Shown: positions 37,063 to 46,466, numbered from the stretch's first letter. The stretch: DNA of 64,000 bases from Pandoraea capi (GCF_902459735.1 NZ_CABPRV010000003.1:558001-622000); one strand, 5' to 3'. Numbers and translations are program-made. Notes: generated by a model from the letters alone, not told the origin.

Positions 37063-38250
37063 ATGAAATTCAACGCTTCGCTGTCCCGTGCCGCCGTCGC
37101 CGCGGCGATTGTCGCTTGTGGCTCGCTCGCTACGCTTCCCGCCCGTGCTCAACAGATCCCGCCGCCGCCGATGACGGCCAAGGCGTGGACCATCGTCGAC
37201 GTGACCAGTGGTCAGGTGCTGGCCGCCGGTGACCCGGATGCCCGCGTGGAGCCGGCGTCGCTCACGAAGATCATGACGACTTATCTGGTCTTCGAAGCCC
37301 TGCGCGACAAGCGCATTTCGTGGGAACAGACCGTCATTCCGGGCGAATCGGTCCGCAAGGTGGGCCGCGACGAATCGCGTACGTTCATCGAAGCCGGCAA
37401 GCCGGTCTCGGTGCACGATCTCGTGTACGGCATGATCATCCAGTCGGGTAACGACGCCTCCATCGCGCTGGCCGAGCTCGTCGGCGGCTCGCAGCCGGGC
37501 TTCGTCGAACTGATGAACCGCGCCGCGCAACGCATGGGGCTGAAGAACACCCATTACACGAACGTCGACGGTCTGACCGACCCGCAGCACTACACGACCG
37601 TGGCCGACATCGCCACGCTGTCGACGCGCATGATTCAGGACTTCCCCGAGTACTACAAGGTCTACTCGGAGAAGAGCTTCACGTACAACAACATCCGTCA
37701 GCCGAACCGTAACCGTCTGCTGTATCTCGATCCGACGGTCGATGGTCTGAAGACCGGTCACACGAAGGAAGCGGGTTACTGCCTCGTGTCGACGGCGTCG
37801 CGTCCGCTGCCGGGCGCTCCGGGCGTGAACCGCCGCGTGCTGTCGGTCGTGGTCGGTGAGCCGACCGAGCGCGCCCGCGTGCAGGACAGCCTCTCGGCCC
37901 TGAACTACGGCTACCAGAACTTCGACACGCTGCGCGTGTACGGCGCGAATCAGGTCGTGGCCACGCCCAAGGTCTGGAAGGGCAAGGACAGCGAGCTGAA
38001 GATCGGCGTGAAGAAGGACACCTTCATTACCGTGCCGAAGGGCATGGCCGACAAGATCAAGCCGCAACTCGAACTGCGCGAGCCGCTGATCGCACCGATC
38101 GCCAACGGCGCGCAGGTAGGCACCGTCAAGGTCATGGCCGACGGCAAGCAACTGGCCGAATTCCCGGTCGTGGCGCTTGGCGACGTGGCACAGGCCAGCT
38201 TCATCGGCCGTGCCTGGGACGCCCTGCGTCTGATGTTCGTGAAGAAATAA
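37063..38250 (+). CDS. dacC: D-alanyl-D-alanine carboxypeptidase (PBP5/6 type)
   Basis: A 395-residue penicillin-binding protein that trims the terminal D-Ala from peptidoglycan stem peptides. The signal peptide ends in LPARA (about 1-29). Active-site motifs are SLTK (Ser66, Lys69), SGN (about 128-130) and KTG in DGLKTGHT. A C-terminal PBP5-type beta domain and an amphipathic membrane-anchoring helix (SFIGRAWDALRLMFVKK) follow. The start at 37063 is preferred over 36901, which would lengthen and spoil the signal peptide. The gene symbol is the usual betaproteobacterial label; dacA would be equally defensible. Confidence 0.92.
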   Translation: MKFNASLSRAAVAAAIVACGSLATLPARAQQIPPPPMTAKAWTIVDVTSGQVLAAGDPDARVEPASLTKIMTTYLVFEALRDKRISWEQTVIPGESVRKVGRDESRTFIEAGKPVSVHDLVYGMIIQSGNDASIALAELVGGSQPGFVELMNRAAQRMGLKNTHYTNVDGLTDPQHYTTVADIATLSTRMIQDFPEYYKVYSEKSFTYNNIRQPNRNRLLYLDPTVDGLKTGHTKEAGYCLVSTASRPLPGAPGVNRRVLSVVVGEPTERARVQDSLSALNYGYQNFDTLRVYGANQVVATPKVWKGKDSELKIGVKKDTFITVPKGMADKIKPQLELREPLIAPIANGAQVGTVKVMADGKQLAEFPVVALGDVAQASFIGRAWDALRLMFVKK

Positions 38251-38269
38251 TCGTCAAGACCTTTGCATC

Positions 38270-39118
38270 ATGAATAACCCCACCGTCTGGCTCAATGGCG
38301 AACTGATCCCGCTCGCCGACGCAAAGATTTCGGTCCTCGACCGAGGCTTCCTCTTTGGTGACGGGATCTACGAAGTCGTGCCGGTGTATCACGGCAAGCC
38401 GTTCCGTCTCGCGCAACACCTGGACCGGCTGGAGCGCAGTCTCGCGGAGATCCGTATCGCGAATCCGTACACGCGGGCCGAATGGGAAGCGCTATTCGCG
38501 CGTCTGTCGGCCACGTGTCCGGCTGATCCGCACAGCGTCTACGTGCAGGTCACGCGTGGCGTCGCGCCGCGTCAGCACACGTTCCCCAAGGACGTGACGC
38601 CGACCGTGTTCGGCATTGCCACGCCGCTCACGCTGCCGAGCCGCGAGAAGGTGGAGCAGGGCGTCGGCGCGGTCACGCATGAAGACCGCCGCTGGCTGAA
38701 CTGCCACATCAAGTCGACGTCGCTGCTGGGCAACGTGCTGATGGCGCAATACGCGGCGGATCACGAGGTGCAGGAAACGATCCAGTTCCGCGACGGGCTG
38801 CTCACGGAAGCGTCGTCGAGCAACGTGTGGGTGATCAGGCACGGTGCAATGGTCGCGCCGCAGCGCGATAATCGAATCCTCGAAGGGATCCGCTACGGCG
38901 CGCTGGAGACGCTGGCGCAGGAATGCGGCATTGCGTTCGAGGAGCGTGCGGTGAGCGAAGCGGAAGTGCGCGATGCCGACGAACTGCTCATCACGTCGGC
39001 CACGAAGGAAATTCTGGCGGTCGTCACGCTCGACGGCAAGCCGGTGGGCGACGGCAAGCCGGGCCCGGTCTTCCGAGCGCTTTATGCGGCGTATCAACGC
39101 GCCAAGGAGGCACTATGA
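38270..39118 (+). CDS. dat: D-amino acid aminotransferase
   Basis: A 282-residue PLP-dependent fold IV transaminase, which interconverts D-alanine and other D-amino acids with 2-oxo acids. DRGFLFGDGIYEV at the start and the Schiff-base Lys in CHIKSTSLLGNVL are family markers, with EASSSNVWV following. It sits 20 bases after the D-Ala carboxypeptidase gene and may recycle the D-Ala that DacC releases. It overlaps the next gene by four bases (ATGA). A branched-chain aminotransferase is the main alternative assignment but fits less well. Confidence 0.88.
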   Translation: MNNPTVWLNGELIPLADAKISVLDRGFLFGDGIYEVVPVYHGKPFRLAQHLDRLERSLAEIRIANPYTRAEWEALFARLSATCPADPHSVYVQVTRGVAPRQHTFPKDVTPTVFGIATPLTLPSREKVEQGVGAVTHEDRRWLNCHIKSTSLLGNVLMAQYAADHEVQETIQFRDGLLTEASSSNVWVIRHGAMVAPQRDNRILEGIRYGALETLAQECGIAFEERAVSEAEVRDADELLITSATKEILAVVTLDGKPVGDGKPGPVFRALYAAYQRAKEAL

Positions 39119-39387
39119 CGACGGAAGAGAAGAAGAGTCTGATCGAGTTTCCGTGCGACTTTCCCATCAAGGTGATGGGGCACGCGCAGGACGGCTTTGC
39201 GCAGGCCATCGTGGAACTGCTGCGTGAGTTCGACGCGCAGTTCGACGCCGCTACGGTGGAAATGCGCCCGTCCAGCTCGGGCAAGTATCTCGGCCTGACC
39301 GTCACGGTGCGCGCGCATTCGCAAGCGCACCTCGACGACATCTACCGAAAGCTGACCAGTCACCCGATGGTCAAGGTCGTGCTGTAA
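39115..39387 (+). CDS. ybeD: YbeD/DUF493 family protein
   Basis: A 90-residue protein of the YbeD family, with the ACT-like ferredoxin fold. Motifs FPCDFPIKVMG and TVTVRAHSQAHLDDIYRKLTSHPMVKVVL match well. In E. coli ybeD also lies between dacA and lipB, so the cluster dacC-dat-ybeD with lipB and lipA further downstream is a variant of a conserved neighbourhood. Start overlaps the stop of dat. Function is unknown; a regulatory role near lipoate synthesis has been suggested from conservation only. Confidence 0.88.
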   Translation: MTTEEKKSLIEFPCDFPIKVMGHAQDGFAQAIVELLREFDAQFDAATVEMRPSSSGKYLGLTVTVRAHSQAHLDDIYRKLTSHPMVKVVL

Positions 39388-39421
39388 CAACGAAGTGAGA
39401 CGGCGCCGGCGCGCGCGAAGG

Positions 39422-40462
39422 TCATGCGCGCGTCGGTGCGCCGTCGTCGGGCGGCATGCCGGGGGGCATCCCCAGTTGCGCGCCCGTCGCCATCTCTCCC
39501 GCCGTTGCGGCCATGCCGGCCGCCAGCGCTGCGGGGCTTGGTTGCGCGGGACGCCGACGCGTGTCCTTCACCAGATCGAACGCCGCCACCTCCTCCAGAA
39601 ACCACGTCCGGAATGCCTGAACGCGCTGCGCGCTCAGCACGGCGGGCGGGCATACGAAGAAATAATCCCATCCGCATGGCGTATCGACGTCCGACAGGCG
39701 TACGAGGCGCCCGGCCATGATGTCGCCGACGGCCAGCGAGCGCCGTACCAGCGCGACCCCCTGTCCAACGATTGCGGCCTGCGAGAGCATGCCCGAATCC
39801 TCGTACATCATGCCCTGCATCGGCTCGGGTAAATCGAAGCCTGCCGAGGCGAACCAGGGCGCCCACGGTTCGTCGTGTGAGCGCAACAGCGTGCTGGCGC
39901 GGAATTCCTCGGCGGTCTGCGGTAGCTTGCCGTCGTTGTAGGTCGGACTGCACGCGGGGAAGAACACGTCGTCGAGCACCTTCTCGATGTGCAGCCCCGG
40001 CCAGTTGCCCTTGCCCATGCGCAGGGCGATGTCGACGTCGTCGCGCTCGAAGTCGGTCAACTGCGCGCTGCACCGCAACTCCACTTCCAGTTCCGGATGC
40101 CGGTCGATGAAGCGGCCGATGCGCGGCGTCAGCCAGCGACTGGCGAACGACGGCATGGTGGTCAGCACCAGCCGGCGCTCGCTGCGCGTGCCCGCTTGCA
40201 GTTTGCGCGTGGCCTGCGCGATGTCGGTCAGCGCGGCGCGGATCGAGGTGGCGTACTGGCGTCCCGCTGGCGTGATGCTGATGCGCTTGCCGTTGCGGGC
40301 GAACAGCGTGGTGCCCAGTTCCTGTTCCAGCGCTCGAATCTGATGGCTGATGGCGCCGTGCGTCACGAACAGCTCTTCGGCTGCACGGGAAAAGCTCTCC
40401 AGGCGGGCAGCCGCCTCGAAGGCGCGCAAGGCGCTAAGGTTGGGAAGTCTCCGAAGATCCAT
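39422..40462 (-). CDS. LysR family transcriptional regulator, GcvA-like
   Basis: A 346-residue LysR regulator. The helix-turn-helix (about 10-70, LSALRAFEAAARLESFSRAAEELFVTHGAISHQI) and the substrate-binding domain (about 95-300) match the GcvA/AmpR subgroup. The last 40 residues are Pro/Ala/Met-rich and unlike the family, and are probably a disordered tail. It is divergent from the DUF2917 gene with 100 bases between the starts, and so a likely regulator of that gene and of itself. Confidence 0.88.
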   Translation of the reverse strand: MDLRRLPNLSALRAFEAAARLESFSRAAEELFVTHGAISHQIRALEQELGTTLFARNGKRISITPAGRQYATSIRAALTDIAQATRKLQAGTRSERRLVLTTMPSFASRWLTPRIGRFIDRHPELEVELRCSAQLTDFERDDVDIALRMGKGNWPGLHIEKVLDDVFFPACSPTYNDGKLPQTAEEFRASTLLRSHDEPWAPWFASAGFDLPEPMQGMMYEDSGMLSQAAIVGQGVALVRRSLAVGDIMAGRLVRLSDVDTPCGWDYFFVCPPAVLSAQRVQAFRTWFLEEVAAFDLVKDTRRRPAQPSPAALAAGMAATAGEMATGAQLGMPPGMPPDDGAPTRA

Positions 40463-40562
40463 GTGAGCTCTATTCGCAAGGCCGTGAAAATATGTCGTTT
40501 GGTGCGGCGCCTGCCAGTCCCTATGATTCAGTCATTGTCTCGCACTGAGTGGGGGTCGTAAA

Positions 40563-40895
40563 ATGCAAAACAATTTGACAAAGGTTCAGTACGTCTACGG
40601 TCTTCGCCCGGGCGAAGTCATCACGCTCGAATTGCACCAAGAGCATACGCTTGTCGCACGCGGCGCGCCGGTCTGGGTGACGCGGGCAGGCGATCCGCGC
40701 GATTACTGGCTGGTTCCCGGCCAGCGCCTCGCCGTCGAGCCGGGCCGCCGTTACTGGATGTCGTCGGACGCCGTCGGCGAAGCCCAACTGGAGCGCGAAG
40801 TGTCCCGCCGGTTTCCACTGGCCCGCGTGCTCCGCAAGTGGCTGGCCGGTCGCAGGGCCGCCCGCGAAGCCAACTCCTGCACGGCCGCTGCCTGA
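40563..40895 (+). CDS. DUF2917 domain-containing protein
   Basis: A 110-residue protein of the DUF2917 family found in Burkholderiales. The core VITLELHQEHTLVARGAPVWVTRAGDPRDYWLVPGQ resembles a small beta-rich cupin-like fold. The C-terminus is Arg/Ala-rich. Function is unknown. It is often found divergent from a LysR regulator, as here. No signal peptide. Confidence 0.82.
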   Translation: MQNNLTKVQYVYGLRPGEVITLELHQEHTLVARGAPVWVTRAGDPRDYWLVPGQRLAVEPGRRYWMSSDAVGEAQLEREVSRRFPLARVLRKWLAGRRAAREANSCTAAA

Positions 40896-41153
40896 CGGTC
40901 GGCAGCCGTGATCGGGAGGAGCGGCCGTCTGGCCATCTTCTCGGTCGCACCTTCCGATAATGGCAGGGCATCTCCCGCGCGCTCTGTGGCGACATTCGCC
41001 AAAGAGCGCGTGTTTCGTTTTAGCGGGCGCTGGCGAGACGCTTCGGCGAAGCTGCCGGCGCCCTGCATGTGTCAATCGAATTCACAACAAGATGCGCAAC
41101 AATCGGGGAGAAAATCCCTCGATAGCGCTCAAAACAAGAGAAGTCGTCCCCCG

Positions 41154-42107
41154 ATGAGCCAAGTGCCGCCCCCCGCGCCTCTGACATCCTCCGCTGCGCC
41201 GAACCCCCAGGCCGATGAACGCCTCGGCCGTTTGCTGATGATCGCCGCCATGGTGATCTCGGGCACGATCGGTTATTTCGTGCTGATGTCGGGACAACCG
41301 GCGCTGAACGTGGTTTTCTTCCGTTGCCTGATCGGCGCCGTCAGCCTTTGCGCATGGTGCGCGTGGCGCGGCTACTGGCGTGGCCTGCGCATGACGCGCT
41401 GGCAGATCGTGAATGTGACGCTCGGCGCCATCACGCTCGTCTCCAACTGGTACTTCCTGTTCACGGCCTACCGCATGACGTCGGTGGGCATCACGACCGT
41501 CGTCTACAACGTTCAGCCGTTCCTGTTGGTGCTCGCTAGTGTAATCGTCACGCGCGAGCGGCCGTCGCTCGCTACGCTGGCCTGCCTTGGCGTCGCGTTT
41601 GCGGGGCTGGTGATTCTGGCCGAGCCGGGCGGTGTGCATGGCACGAACTATCTGCTGGGCGTGGCGAGTGCACTGGCCGCTGCGTCGCTCTACGCTGCGA
41701 CCACGCTATTCACCAAGAAACTTGCCGGGACGATCCGGCCGGAGATCATCGCCGCCTTGCATATGACGATCGGTGCGGTCGTTTTCGTGTGGATGGCCGA
41801 TTTCCGGCACCTGCCGTCGGCCCCGCGCGAAATGGGGGCCATCGTCACGCTGGGGCTTTTCCATACGACGTTCATGTATCTGCTGCTGTACGGCGCGTTC
41901 CAGAAGGCGTCGACGTCCAGCCTCGCGGTGTTCGGTTTCGTCTATCCGGTCGTGGCCGTGGCGGTCGACTTTCTGGCGTTCGGGATCGTGCTGCACCCGA
42001 CCCAATGGCTTGGCGGCGTGATGATTCTGCTGGCGGCCGGCTGGTACGCCCGTGGGTTGGGGACCTCGCCCGCGGGACATCGAGCAAGACCGGCGGGGTT
42101 TCGCTAA
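41154..42107 (+). CDS. DMT superfamily (EamA) transporter
   Basis: A 317-residue inner-membrane protein with ten hydrophobic helices arranged as two EamA repeats (about 30-160 and 175-300). EamA proteins export metabolites such as amino acids or nucleosides, but the substrate cannot be told here. The start at 41154 (MSQVPPP) precedes the first helix by about 30 residues; no good ribosome site is seen, and an earlier in-frame start is possible. It ends 10 bases before lipB. Confidence 0.85.
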   Translation: MSQVPPPAPLTSSAAPNPQADERLGRLLMIAAMVISGTIGYFVLMSGQPALNVVFFRCLIGAVSLCAWCAWRGYWRGLRMTRWQIVNVTLGAITLVSNWYFLFTAYRMTSVGITTVVYNVQPFLLVLASVIVTRERPSLATLACLGVAFAGLVILAEPGGVHGTNYLLGVASALAAASLYAATTLFTKKLAGTIRPEIIAALHMTIGAVVFVWMADFRHLPSAPREMGAIVTLGLFHTTFMYLLLYGAFQKASTSSLAVFGFVYPVVAVAVDFLAFGIVLHPTQWLGGVMILLAAGWYARGLGTSPAGHRARPAGFR

Positions 42108-42117
42108 AATTGCGTCC

Positions 42118-42831
42118 ATGACCTCCCCGATCGAAGTTTGCTGGCGTGGCACGGAAGACTACGCCACATCGTTCGATGCCATGCGCGCGTACACCGACGC
42201 GCGCGGTCCGAACGGCCCCGACCAGCTCTGGATCGTCCAGCATCCGCCCGTCTACACGCTCGGACTCGCCGGCGATCCCGCTCACCTGCTTGTCGCCAAC
42301 ACCGGCATCCCACTGGTCAAAGTCGACCGTGGCGGCCAGATCACGTATCACGGCCCCGGTCAGGTGGTGATCTACCTGCTCGTCGACCTGCGTCGCCGCA
42401 AGCTTGGCGTGCGGGAAATGGTGCGGCTGATCGAGCAGGCGGTGATCGACACCCTTGGAGCGTATAATCTCGACGTTGAGCGCCAGGCCGGCGCGCCAGG
42501 CATCTACGTGAGCCGGGGCGACGGCACCGCAGCTCACGCCGGCGCGAAGATCGCTGCGCTCGGGTTGAAAATCCGCAATGGATGCAGTTATCACGGCGTA
42601 TCGCTTAATGTCGCCATGGATCTGCGTCCGTTCGACTGGATCAATCCGTGCGGTTACGCCGGTTTGCAAACTGTAGACATGGCCACGCTAGGCGTGGCTC
42701 CCCGCTGGGACGAAGTGGCCGCGCGACTGGCGCAGCAACTCGGTCATCACCTCGAACAGCACCCCGCGACGACCGATGTCGCGCCGAAGGCCGATCAAGC
42801 AACGGCCACGGGCGCAAATGCCGCCGCCTGA
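42118..42831 (+). CDS. lipB: Octanoyl-ACP:protein N-octanoyltransferase
   Basis: A 237-residue enzyme that transfers octanoate from acyl carrier protein to the lipoyl domains of 2-oxoacid dehydrogenases and the glycine cleavage H protein. [40 protein letters not shown] (with the catalytic Lys) and [10 protein letters not shown] (catalytic Cys) are all present. The last 25 residues are Ala/Thr-rich and extra. A TAAAAT at about 42105 lies eight bases before the ATG, so a leaderless message is possible. lipA follows by 24 bases. Confidence 0.94.
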   Translation: MTSPIEVCWRGTEDYATSFDAMRAYTDARGPNGPDQLWIVQHPPVYTLGLAGDPAHLLVANTGIPLVKVDRGGQITYHGPGQVVIYLLVDLRRRKLGVREMVRLIEQAVIDTLGAYNLDVERQAGAPGIYVSRGDGTAAHAGAKIAALGLKIRNGCSYHGVSLNVAMDLRPFDWINPCGYAGLQTVDMATLGVAPRWDEVAARLAQQLGHHLEQHPATTDVAPKADQATATGANAAA

Positions 42832-42855
42832 TTGGACGTTTGGAAAGCCCCCACC

Positions 42856-43875
42856 ATGACCACCGTGACTCAGAACGTTATCGAGAACGACGCCGCGAAC
42901 AAGGAAGTTCGCACGATCGACGGCGAATACGACGCCACCGCCAAGCAGAAATCCCAGGCCAAGACCGCACGCATCCCGATCAAGATCGTGCCGATCGAGC
43001 GTTTGAAGAAGCCGGACTGGATTCGTGTGAAGGCTGCCACGCACACGTCCCGCTTCTACGAGATCAAGCAGATCCTGCGCGAGCACAACCTGCACACCGT
43101 GTGTGAAGAAGCGAGCTGCCCGAACATCGGCGAGTGCTTCGGCAAGGGCACGGCTACGTTCATGATCATGGGCGACAAGTGCACGCGCCGCTGCCCGTTC
43201 TGCGACGTCGGCCACGGCCGTCCCGATCCGCTCGACGCCGATGAGCCGCTCAATCTCGCGAAGACCATCGCGGCAATGCGTCTGAAGTACGTGGTGATCA
43301 CCAGCGTGGACCGCGACGACCTGCGCGACGGCGGCGCCCAGCACTTCGTCGACTGCATTCGTCACGTGCGCGAGCTGTCGCCGCAGACCCGTATCGAAAT
43401 CCTGACGCCGGACTTCCGTGCGCGTCTGGATCGTGCGCTGGGCATTCTCAATGCCGCGCCGCCCGACGTGATGAACCACAACCTCGAAACGGTGCCGCGT
43501 CTGTACAAGGAAGCGCGCCCGGGCTCGGACTACCAGCACTCGCTCAATCTCCTGAAGGAGTTCAAGGCCGCGCATCCGGATGTCTCGACGAAGTCGGGCC
43601 TGATGGTTGGTCTGGGCGAGACGGATGAAGAAATCCTCGAAGTGATGCGCGACATGCGCGCACACAACGTCGACATGCTCACGATCGGTCAGTACCTGCA
43701 ACCGTCGGAGCACCACCTGCCGGTGCGCCGTTACGTGACGCCGGACACGTTCAAGATGTTCGAGGAAGAGGCCTACAAGATGGGCTTCACCCACGCCGCA
43801 GTCGGCGCGATGGTGCGCTCCAGCTACCACGCCGACGTGCAGGCGCACGAAGCCGGCGTGGCCGACGCCATCTGA
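42856..43875 (+). CDS. lipA: Lipoyl synthase
   Basis: A 339-residue radical-SAM enzyme that inserts two sulfurs into octanoyl groups made by LipB, giving lipoate. The auxiliary cluster ligands are in [12 protein letters not shown] and the radical-SAM cluster in [13 protein letters not shown]. The C-terminal [10 protein letters not shown] has the conserved Ser-rich ligand region. Start at 42856 (MTTVTQ) is preferred over 42832. Cofunctional with lipB directly upstream. Confidence 0.96.
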   Translation: MTTVTQNVIENDAANKEVRTIDGEYDATAKQKSQAKTARIPIKIVPIERLKKPDWIRVKAATHTSRFYEIKQILREHNLHTVCEEASCPNIGECFGKGTATFMIMGDKCTRRCPFCDVGHGRPDPLDADEPLNLAKTIAAMRLKYVVITSVDRDDLRDGGAQHFVDCIRHVRELSPQTRIEILTPDFRARLDRALGILNAAPPDVMNHNLETVPRLYKEARPGSDYQHSLNLLKEFKAAHPDVSTKSGLMVGLGETDEEILEVMRDMRAHNVDMLTIGQYLQPSEHHLPVRRYVTPDTFKMFEEEAYKMGFTHAAVGAMVRSSYHADVQAHEAGVADAI

Positions 43876-43891
43876 TTCTCCCGCAAGGCTG

Positions 43892-43917
43892 GCCCGCGCC
43901 TCGAACGATGCGCGGGC
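43892..43917 (+). terminator. Hairpin behind lipA without a T-run
   Basis: GCCCGCGC (43892-43899) pairs perfectly with GCGCGGGC (43910-43917) around a 10-base loop, 17 bases past the lipA stop. No U-tract follows, so it may be a transcript-stabilising or rho-assisted structure rather than a full terminator. Confidence 0.5.
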
Positions 43918-44359
43918 GACGCCCGGGCGATGTCGCCTGAATCGGACGCTCCGATGATGCGCGACTCGCCGTCCCACGATCCCCAATCGAAATACCGCAA
44001 GCGCCGGACACGACGCTGACGTCTGTCGCCCGTTGCTGTCGGCATCGACGACCGACTTTGGCGTCTTCTGATGACTGTGAAGCGCGCCACGTTCCTCATC
44101 TGCCACAAAAAATGGCATGAAGATGGCGCGAAAATGACATGTGAGACGCACCGCCTCGCGTTTCCATTACGAGCCGTCACAGCCGCCTTCGGCATTTCTG
44201 CCGACGCATCGTCCGCAAGTCCCTGTCCCGTCTGGTTCTCCCGCCTATTTGCTGCGAACGCCGCCGAATTTCCCCTCTCCGCCCGTTCCAGCGGGCGAAA
44301 TATGTTGTAACAACCGTCATCTTGTTCCTTGCGGTGGGCTGTTCCAAAATAATGAAGTT

Positions 44360-44380
44360 CTGTTTTGTACCTCAAAACAG
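44360..44380. promoter_or_regulatory. Candidate IclR operator in front of hutG
   Basis: CTGTTTTG (44360-44367) and CAAAACAG (44373-44380) form a perfect 8-base inverted repeat with a 5-base centre. It ends 24 bases before the hutG start, so a bound repressor would block transcription. The IclR gene of the same operon is the natural candidate to bind it. Confidence 0.55.
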
Positions 44381-44404
44381 GATGCCCGCACGTGAGGAGA
44401 TTGC

Positions 44405-45271
44405 ATGTCGCGCCAGGTCATCGAAGGCCGCTATTTCGTGGAGACGCCGCCAGGGCAAAGCATTGCCCTCGTGCTGGACTCGCCACACAGCGGCGTCGTG
44501 TTTCCGGCGGACTTCGACACGATCGCGCCAACGCGGGCCATTCACGACTGCGGCGACGCCCATGTCGACGAACTCTGGTCGGTCGCGACACATCATGGCG
44601 CGACACTCGTGGCGGCGCTGTTCCCGCGCGCCTACATCGATCCGAACCGTGCCGAGCACGACCTCGACCCCGAACTGCTCGCGAGCCTGTGGCCGCACGA
44701 CGCGCGCCCGCAAGCCTATAGCGAGCGCGGTGTCGGACTGCTGCACCGCTTCGCTGCTCCCAACGTACCGCTTTACGACCGCCGCCTGACGGTGGCCGAA
44801 GTCGAGCGTCGCATCCACGACTACTACCGGCCTTATCGCCACGCGCTGCGCGATGCGCTCGATGCCGCCTGGGAACGCCACGGTGTGGTCTGGCATCTCG
44901 ATTGCCATTCGATGGGCTCGCGCGGCGGAGCGCTCGACCCCGATGCGGGCATGTCGCGCCCCGATGTGCTCGTGAGCGATGGCGACGGCGCCACGGCCGA
45001 TCCGGCGTTCTCGCGTTGGGTGATGGCCGAATTCACGCGTCTGGGCTTTCGTGTGGCCTACAACGTGCCCTATCGCGGCGGTGATCTGGTGCGCCACTTC
45101 GGGCGCCCCGCCGCGCGGCGTCACAGCGTGCAGATCGAACTGAACCGGGCGCTCTACCTGGACGAATCTTGCGGCGAGAAGCATGACGGCTTCTCGGCGC
45201 TGCAAGCGCAACTTGGCCAATTCGCGGCGTCGCTCGCCGCCTATGCCGAACAACATAGCGAGGAAGTTTGA
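44405..45271 (+). CDS. hutG: N-formylglutamate amidohydrolase family protein
   Basis: A 288-residue metal-dependent hydrolase of the N-formylglutamate amidohydrolase family, which releases formate and glutamate from N-formylglutamate in one branch of histidine breakdown. Family motifs: LDSPHSGVVFP near 25-35, DPNRAEHDLDPELL, WHLDCHSMG (metal-binding region) and the late VQIELNR. No other hut genes are adjacent, so it may act on another N-formyl or N-acyl amino acid brought in by the transporter that follows. It overlaps the IclR gene by one base. GAGGAGA precedes the start. Confidence 0.87.
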   Translation: MSRQVIEGRYFVETPPGQSIALVLDSPHSGVVFPADFDTIAPTRAIHDCGDAHVDELWSVATHHGATLVAALFPRAYIDPNRAEHDLDPELLASLWPHDARPQAYSERGVGLLHRFAAPNVPLYDRRLTVAEVERRIHDYYRPYRHALRDALDAAWERHGVVWHLDCHSMGSRGGALDPDAGMSRPDVLVSDGDGATADPAFSRWVMAEFTRLGFRVAYNVPYRGGDLVRHFGRPAARRHSVQIELNRALYLDESCGEKHDGFSALQAQLGQFAASLAAYAEQHSEEV

Positions 45272-46050
45272 TGGACTACACAGTCGCTTCAGTCGACACG
45301 GCGCTTTCGCTGCTGTCGCTGGTCGGGGAATGTCCCGGCCTGGGTGTGACGGAACTGGCGCAGCGTGCCGGCCTGAACAAGTCGCGGGCATTTCGTCTAT
45401 TGGCGACGCTCGAGCAGCACCGCTGGGTGGTCCGCGAGGGCAGCCCGGTCACTTACGTGCTCGGCGCGCAGGCGCTGGTGCTCGGCGTGGCGGGGCACGA
45501 GCAGGTCAATCTCGTGAAGGTGGCGCATCGTCATCTTCAGGCGCTCAACCGCGCGCTTAACGAGAATATTCAACTGCGTGTGCGCGACGGTCTCGAATCG
45601 CTGTGCGTCGCCCGCGTGGAATCGACGCACGAGCTGCGCGTGCACGGCGTGGTCGGCAATCGCCGTCCGCTGTACGTGGGCGCTTCGGGCCGTGTGCTGC
45701 TGGCGTTTGCCTCGGACGACGTTCGCGCGCAAGTGCTGGGCCGTCCGCGCAAGCGCTTCACGGCAGGCACGCTCATCGAGCGCGACGAACTGGCGGCGGA
45801 ACTGCTCAACGTGCGACGTCAGGACTGCGCCGTGAGCTTTGGCGAACTCGCGCCGGAAGCCGTGTCGGTGGCGGTGCCGGTGCGTGATGCCTCCGGTGAA
45901 GTGATTGCGTCGCTCTCGGCGTCGGGCCCGTCCTCGCGCATGACGCGCGCGCTGCTGCCGGACATCTCGTCGCGTCTGTCGGCGTGTGCAGCGGAAATTT
46001 CCGCTGCACTCGGCTACCAGACGCCGATGCCCGAGGCGCTATCCGCCTGA
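45271..46050 (+). CDS. IclR family transcriptional regulator (hutG-linked)
   Basis: A 259-residue regulator with an N-terminal winged helix (about 5-65, LGVTELAQRAGLNKSRAFRLLATLE) and an IclR ligand-binding domain (about 80-250, with ASGRVLLAFAS and VSFGELAPEAVSVAVPVRD). It is translationally coupled to hutG (TGATG overlap; AGGAAG site at 45261). It probably senses a product of the hutG substrate and controls hutG, and perhaps the ABC operon 415 bases downstream. Confidence 0.9.
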   Translation: MDYTVASVDTALSLLSLVGECPGLGVTELAQRAGLNKSRAFRLLATLEQHRWVVREGSPVTYVLGAQALVLGVAGHEQVNLVKVAHRHLQALNRALNENIQLRVRDGLESLCVARVESTHELRVHGVVGNRRPLYVGASGRVLLAFASDDVRAQVLGRPRKRFTAGTLIERDELAAELLNVRRQDCAVSFGELAPEAVSVAVPVRDASGEVIASLSASGPSSRMTRALLPDISSRLSACAAEISAALGYQTPMPEALSA

Positions 46051-46232
46051 GCGACACCGTCTGAGAAAGACGTCAGGACGATGGCGGGCGATCACGCCTG
46101 CCGTCGTCCACCGCTGTCTTCGATGCGCCTGTCCTCGTAAGGAAAGGGGGTCAAGATGGCTTTCGATTTTTTCAACGGACCGTTGTGGTGTATCCCGCTC
46201 GGGGATTGCCCGCACCATCGCCGTCATATCGC

Positions 46233-46275
46233 GTGAAATTTCCCGATTTCACCGGATTTTCTGGAAATCCAGAAA
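46233..46275. promoter_or_regulatory. Two inverted repeats at enhancer distance
   Basis: GTGAAAT-N6-ATTTCAC (46233-46252) and TTTCTGGA-AA-TCCAGAAA (46258-46275) are both perfect. Their centres are about 145 and 120 bases upstream of the expected sigma-54 start site. The second has the core GGAAATCC, which I recall as also the core of rhizobial DctD sites; this needs checking against published sites. Confidence 0.6.
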
Positions 46276-46362
46276 GTTTCTCCGCCTGTTTTCTGGTTTT
46301 TCGTATAACGGAACATCGGGTTTTCCACAGCTTCCCACAATAAAATCAATGACTTGCATCGA

Positions 46363-46378
46363 TGGCATAAGTCTTGCT
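46363..46378 (+). promoter_or_regulatory. Sigma-54 (-24/-12) promoter
   Basis: TGGCATAAGTCTTGCT matches the sigma-54 consensus TGGCAYR-N4-TTGCW at every fixed position and with correct spacing. The start site would be near 46389, giving a leader of about 78 bases before the binding-protein gene. Sigma-54 promoters need an enhancer-binding activator; DctD, encoded 6 kb downstream, is one. Confidence 0.82.
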
Positions 46379-46466
46379 TTCTAATGCGCGTGCTGCCGGA
46401 GCGTCCGAATTCTCATCAGGAATCCGGAAACCCAGAGCAAGCCGTTCTAATAAGAGAGGAGACCTT

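Larger units (their letters stand above)
43876..44404. other. Gene-free interval between lipA and hutG
   Basis: About 530 bases without a convincing gene. It contains the hairpin 43892-43917 behind lipA and, near its right end, an AT-rich block with a perfect operator-like repeat. Both short open frames here are unsupported. The middle part shows nothing I can name. Confidence 0.55.
46051..46466 (+). other. Regulatory region of the ABC-dctA operon
   Basis: About 415 bases without a gene, markedly AT-rich between 46230 and 46440. It contains two inverted repeats and a sigma-54 promoter, listed separately. A further repeat-like TTTCGTATAACGGAA at about 46300 resembles sites bound by IclR proteins but is imperfect. 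Confidence 0.6.

Noticed and set aside
44100-44130. A second sigma-54 promoter (TGGCATGAAGATGGC) before hutG
   Set aside because: The -12 element reads TGGC instead of TTGC and it lies about 270 bases from the gene. It falls short of consensus, unlike the two accepted sites.
43824-44375. A 183-codon minus-strand frame between lipA and hutG
   Set aside because: It overlaps the end of lipA, has no ribosome site or domain, and crosses the operator-like repeat.
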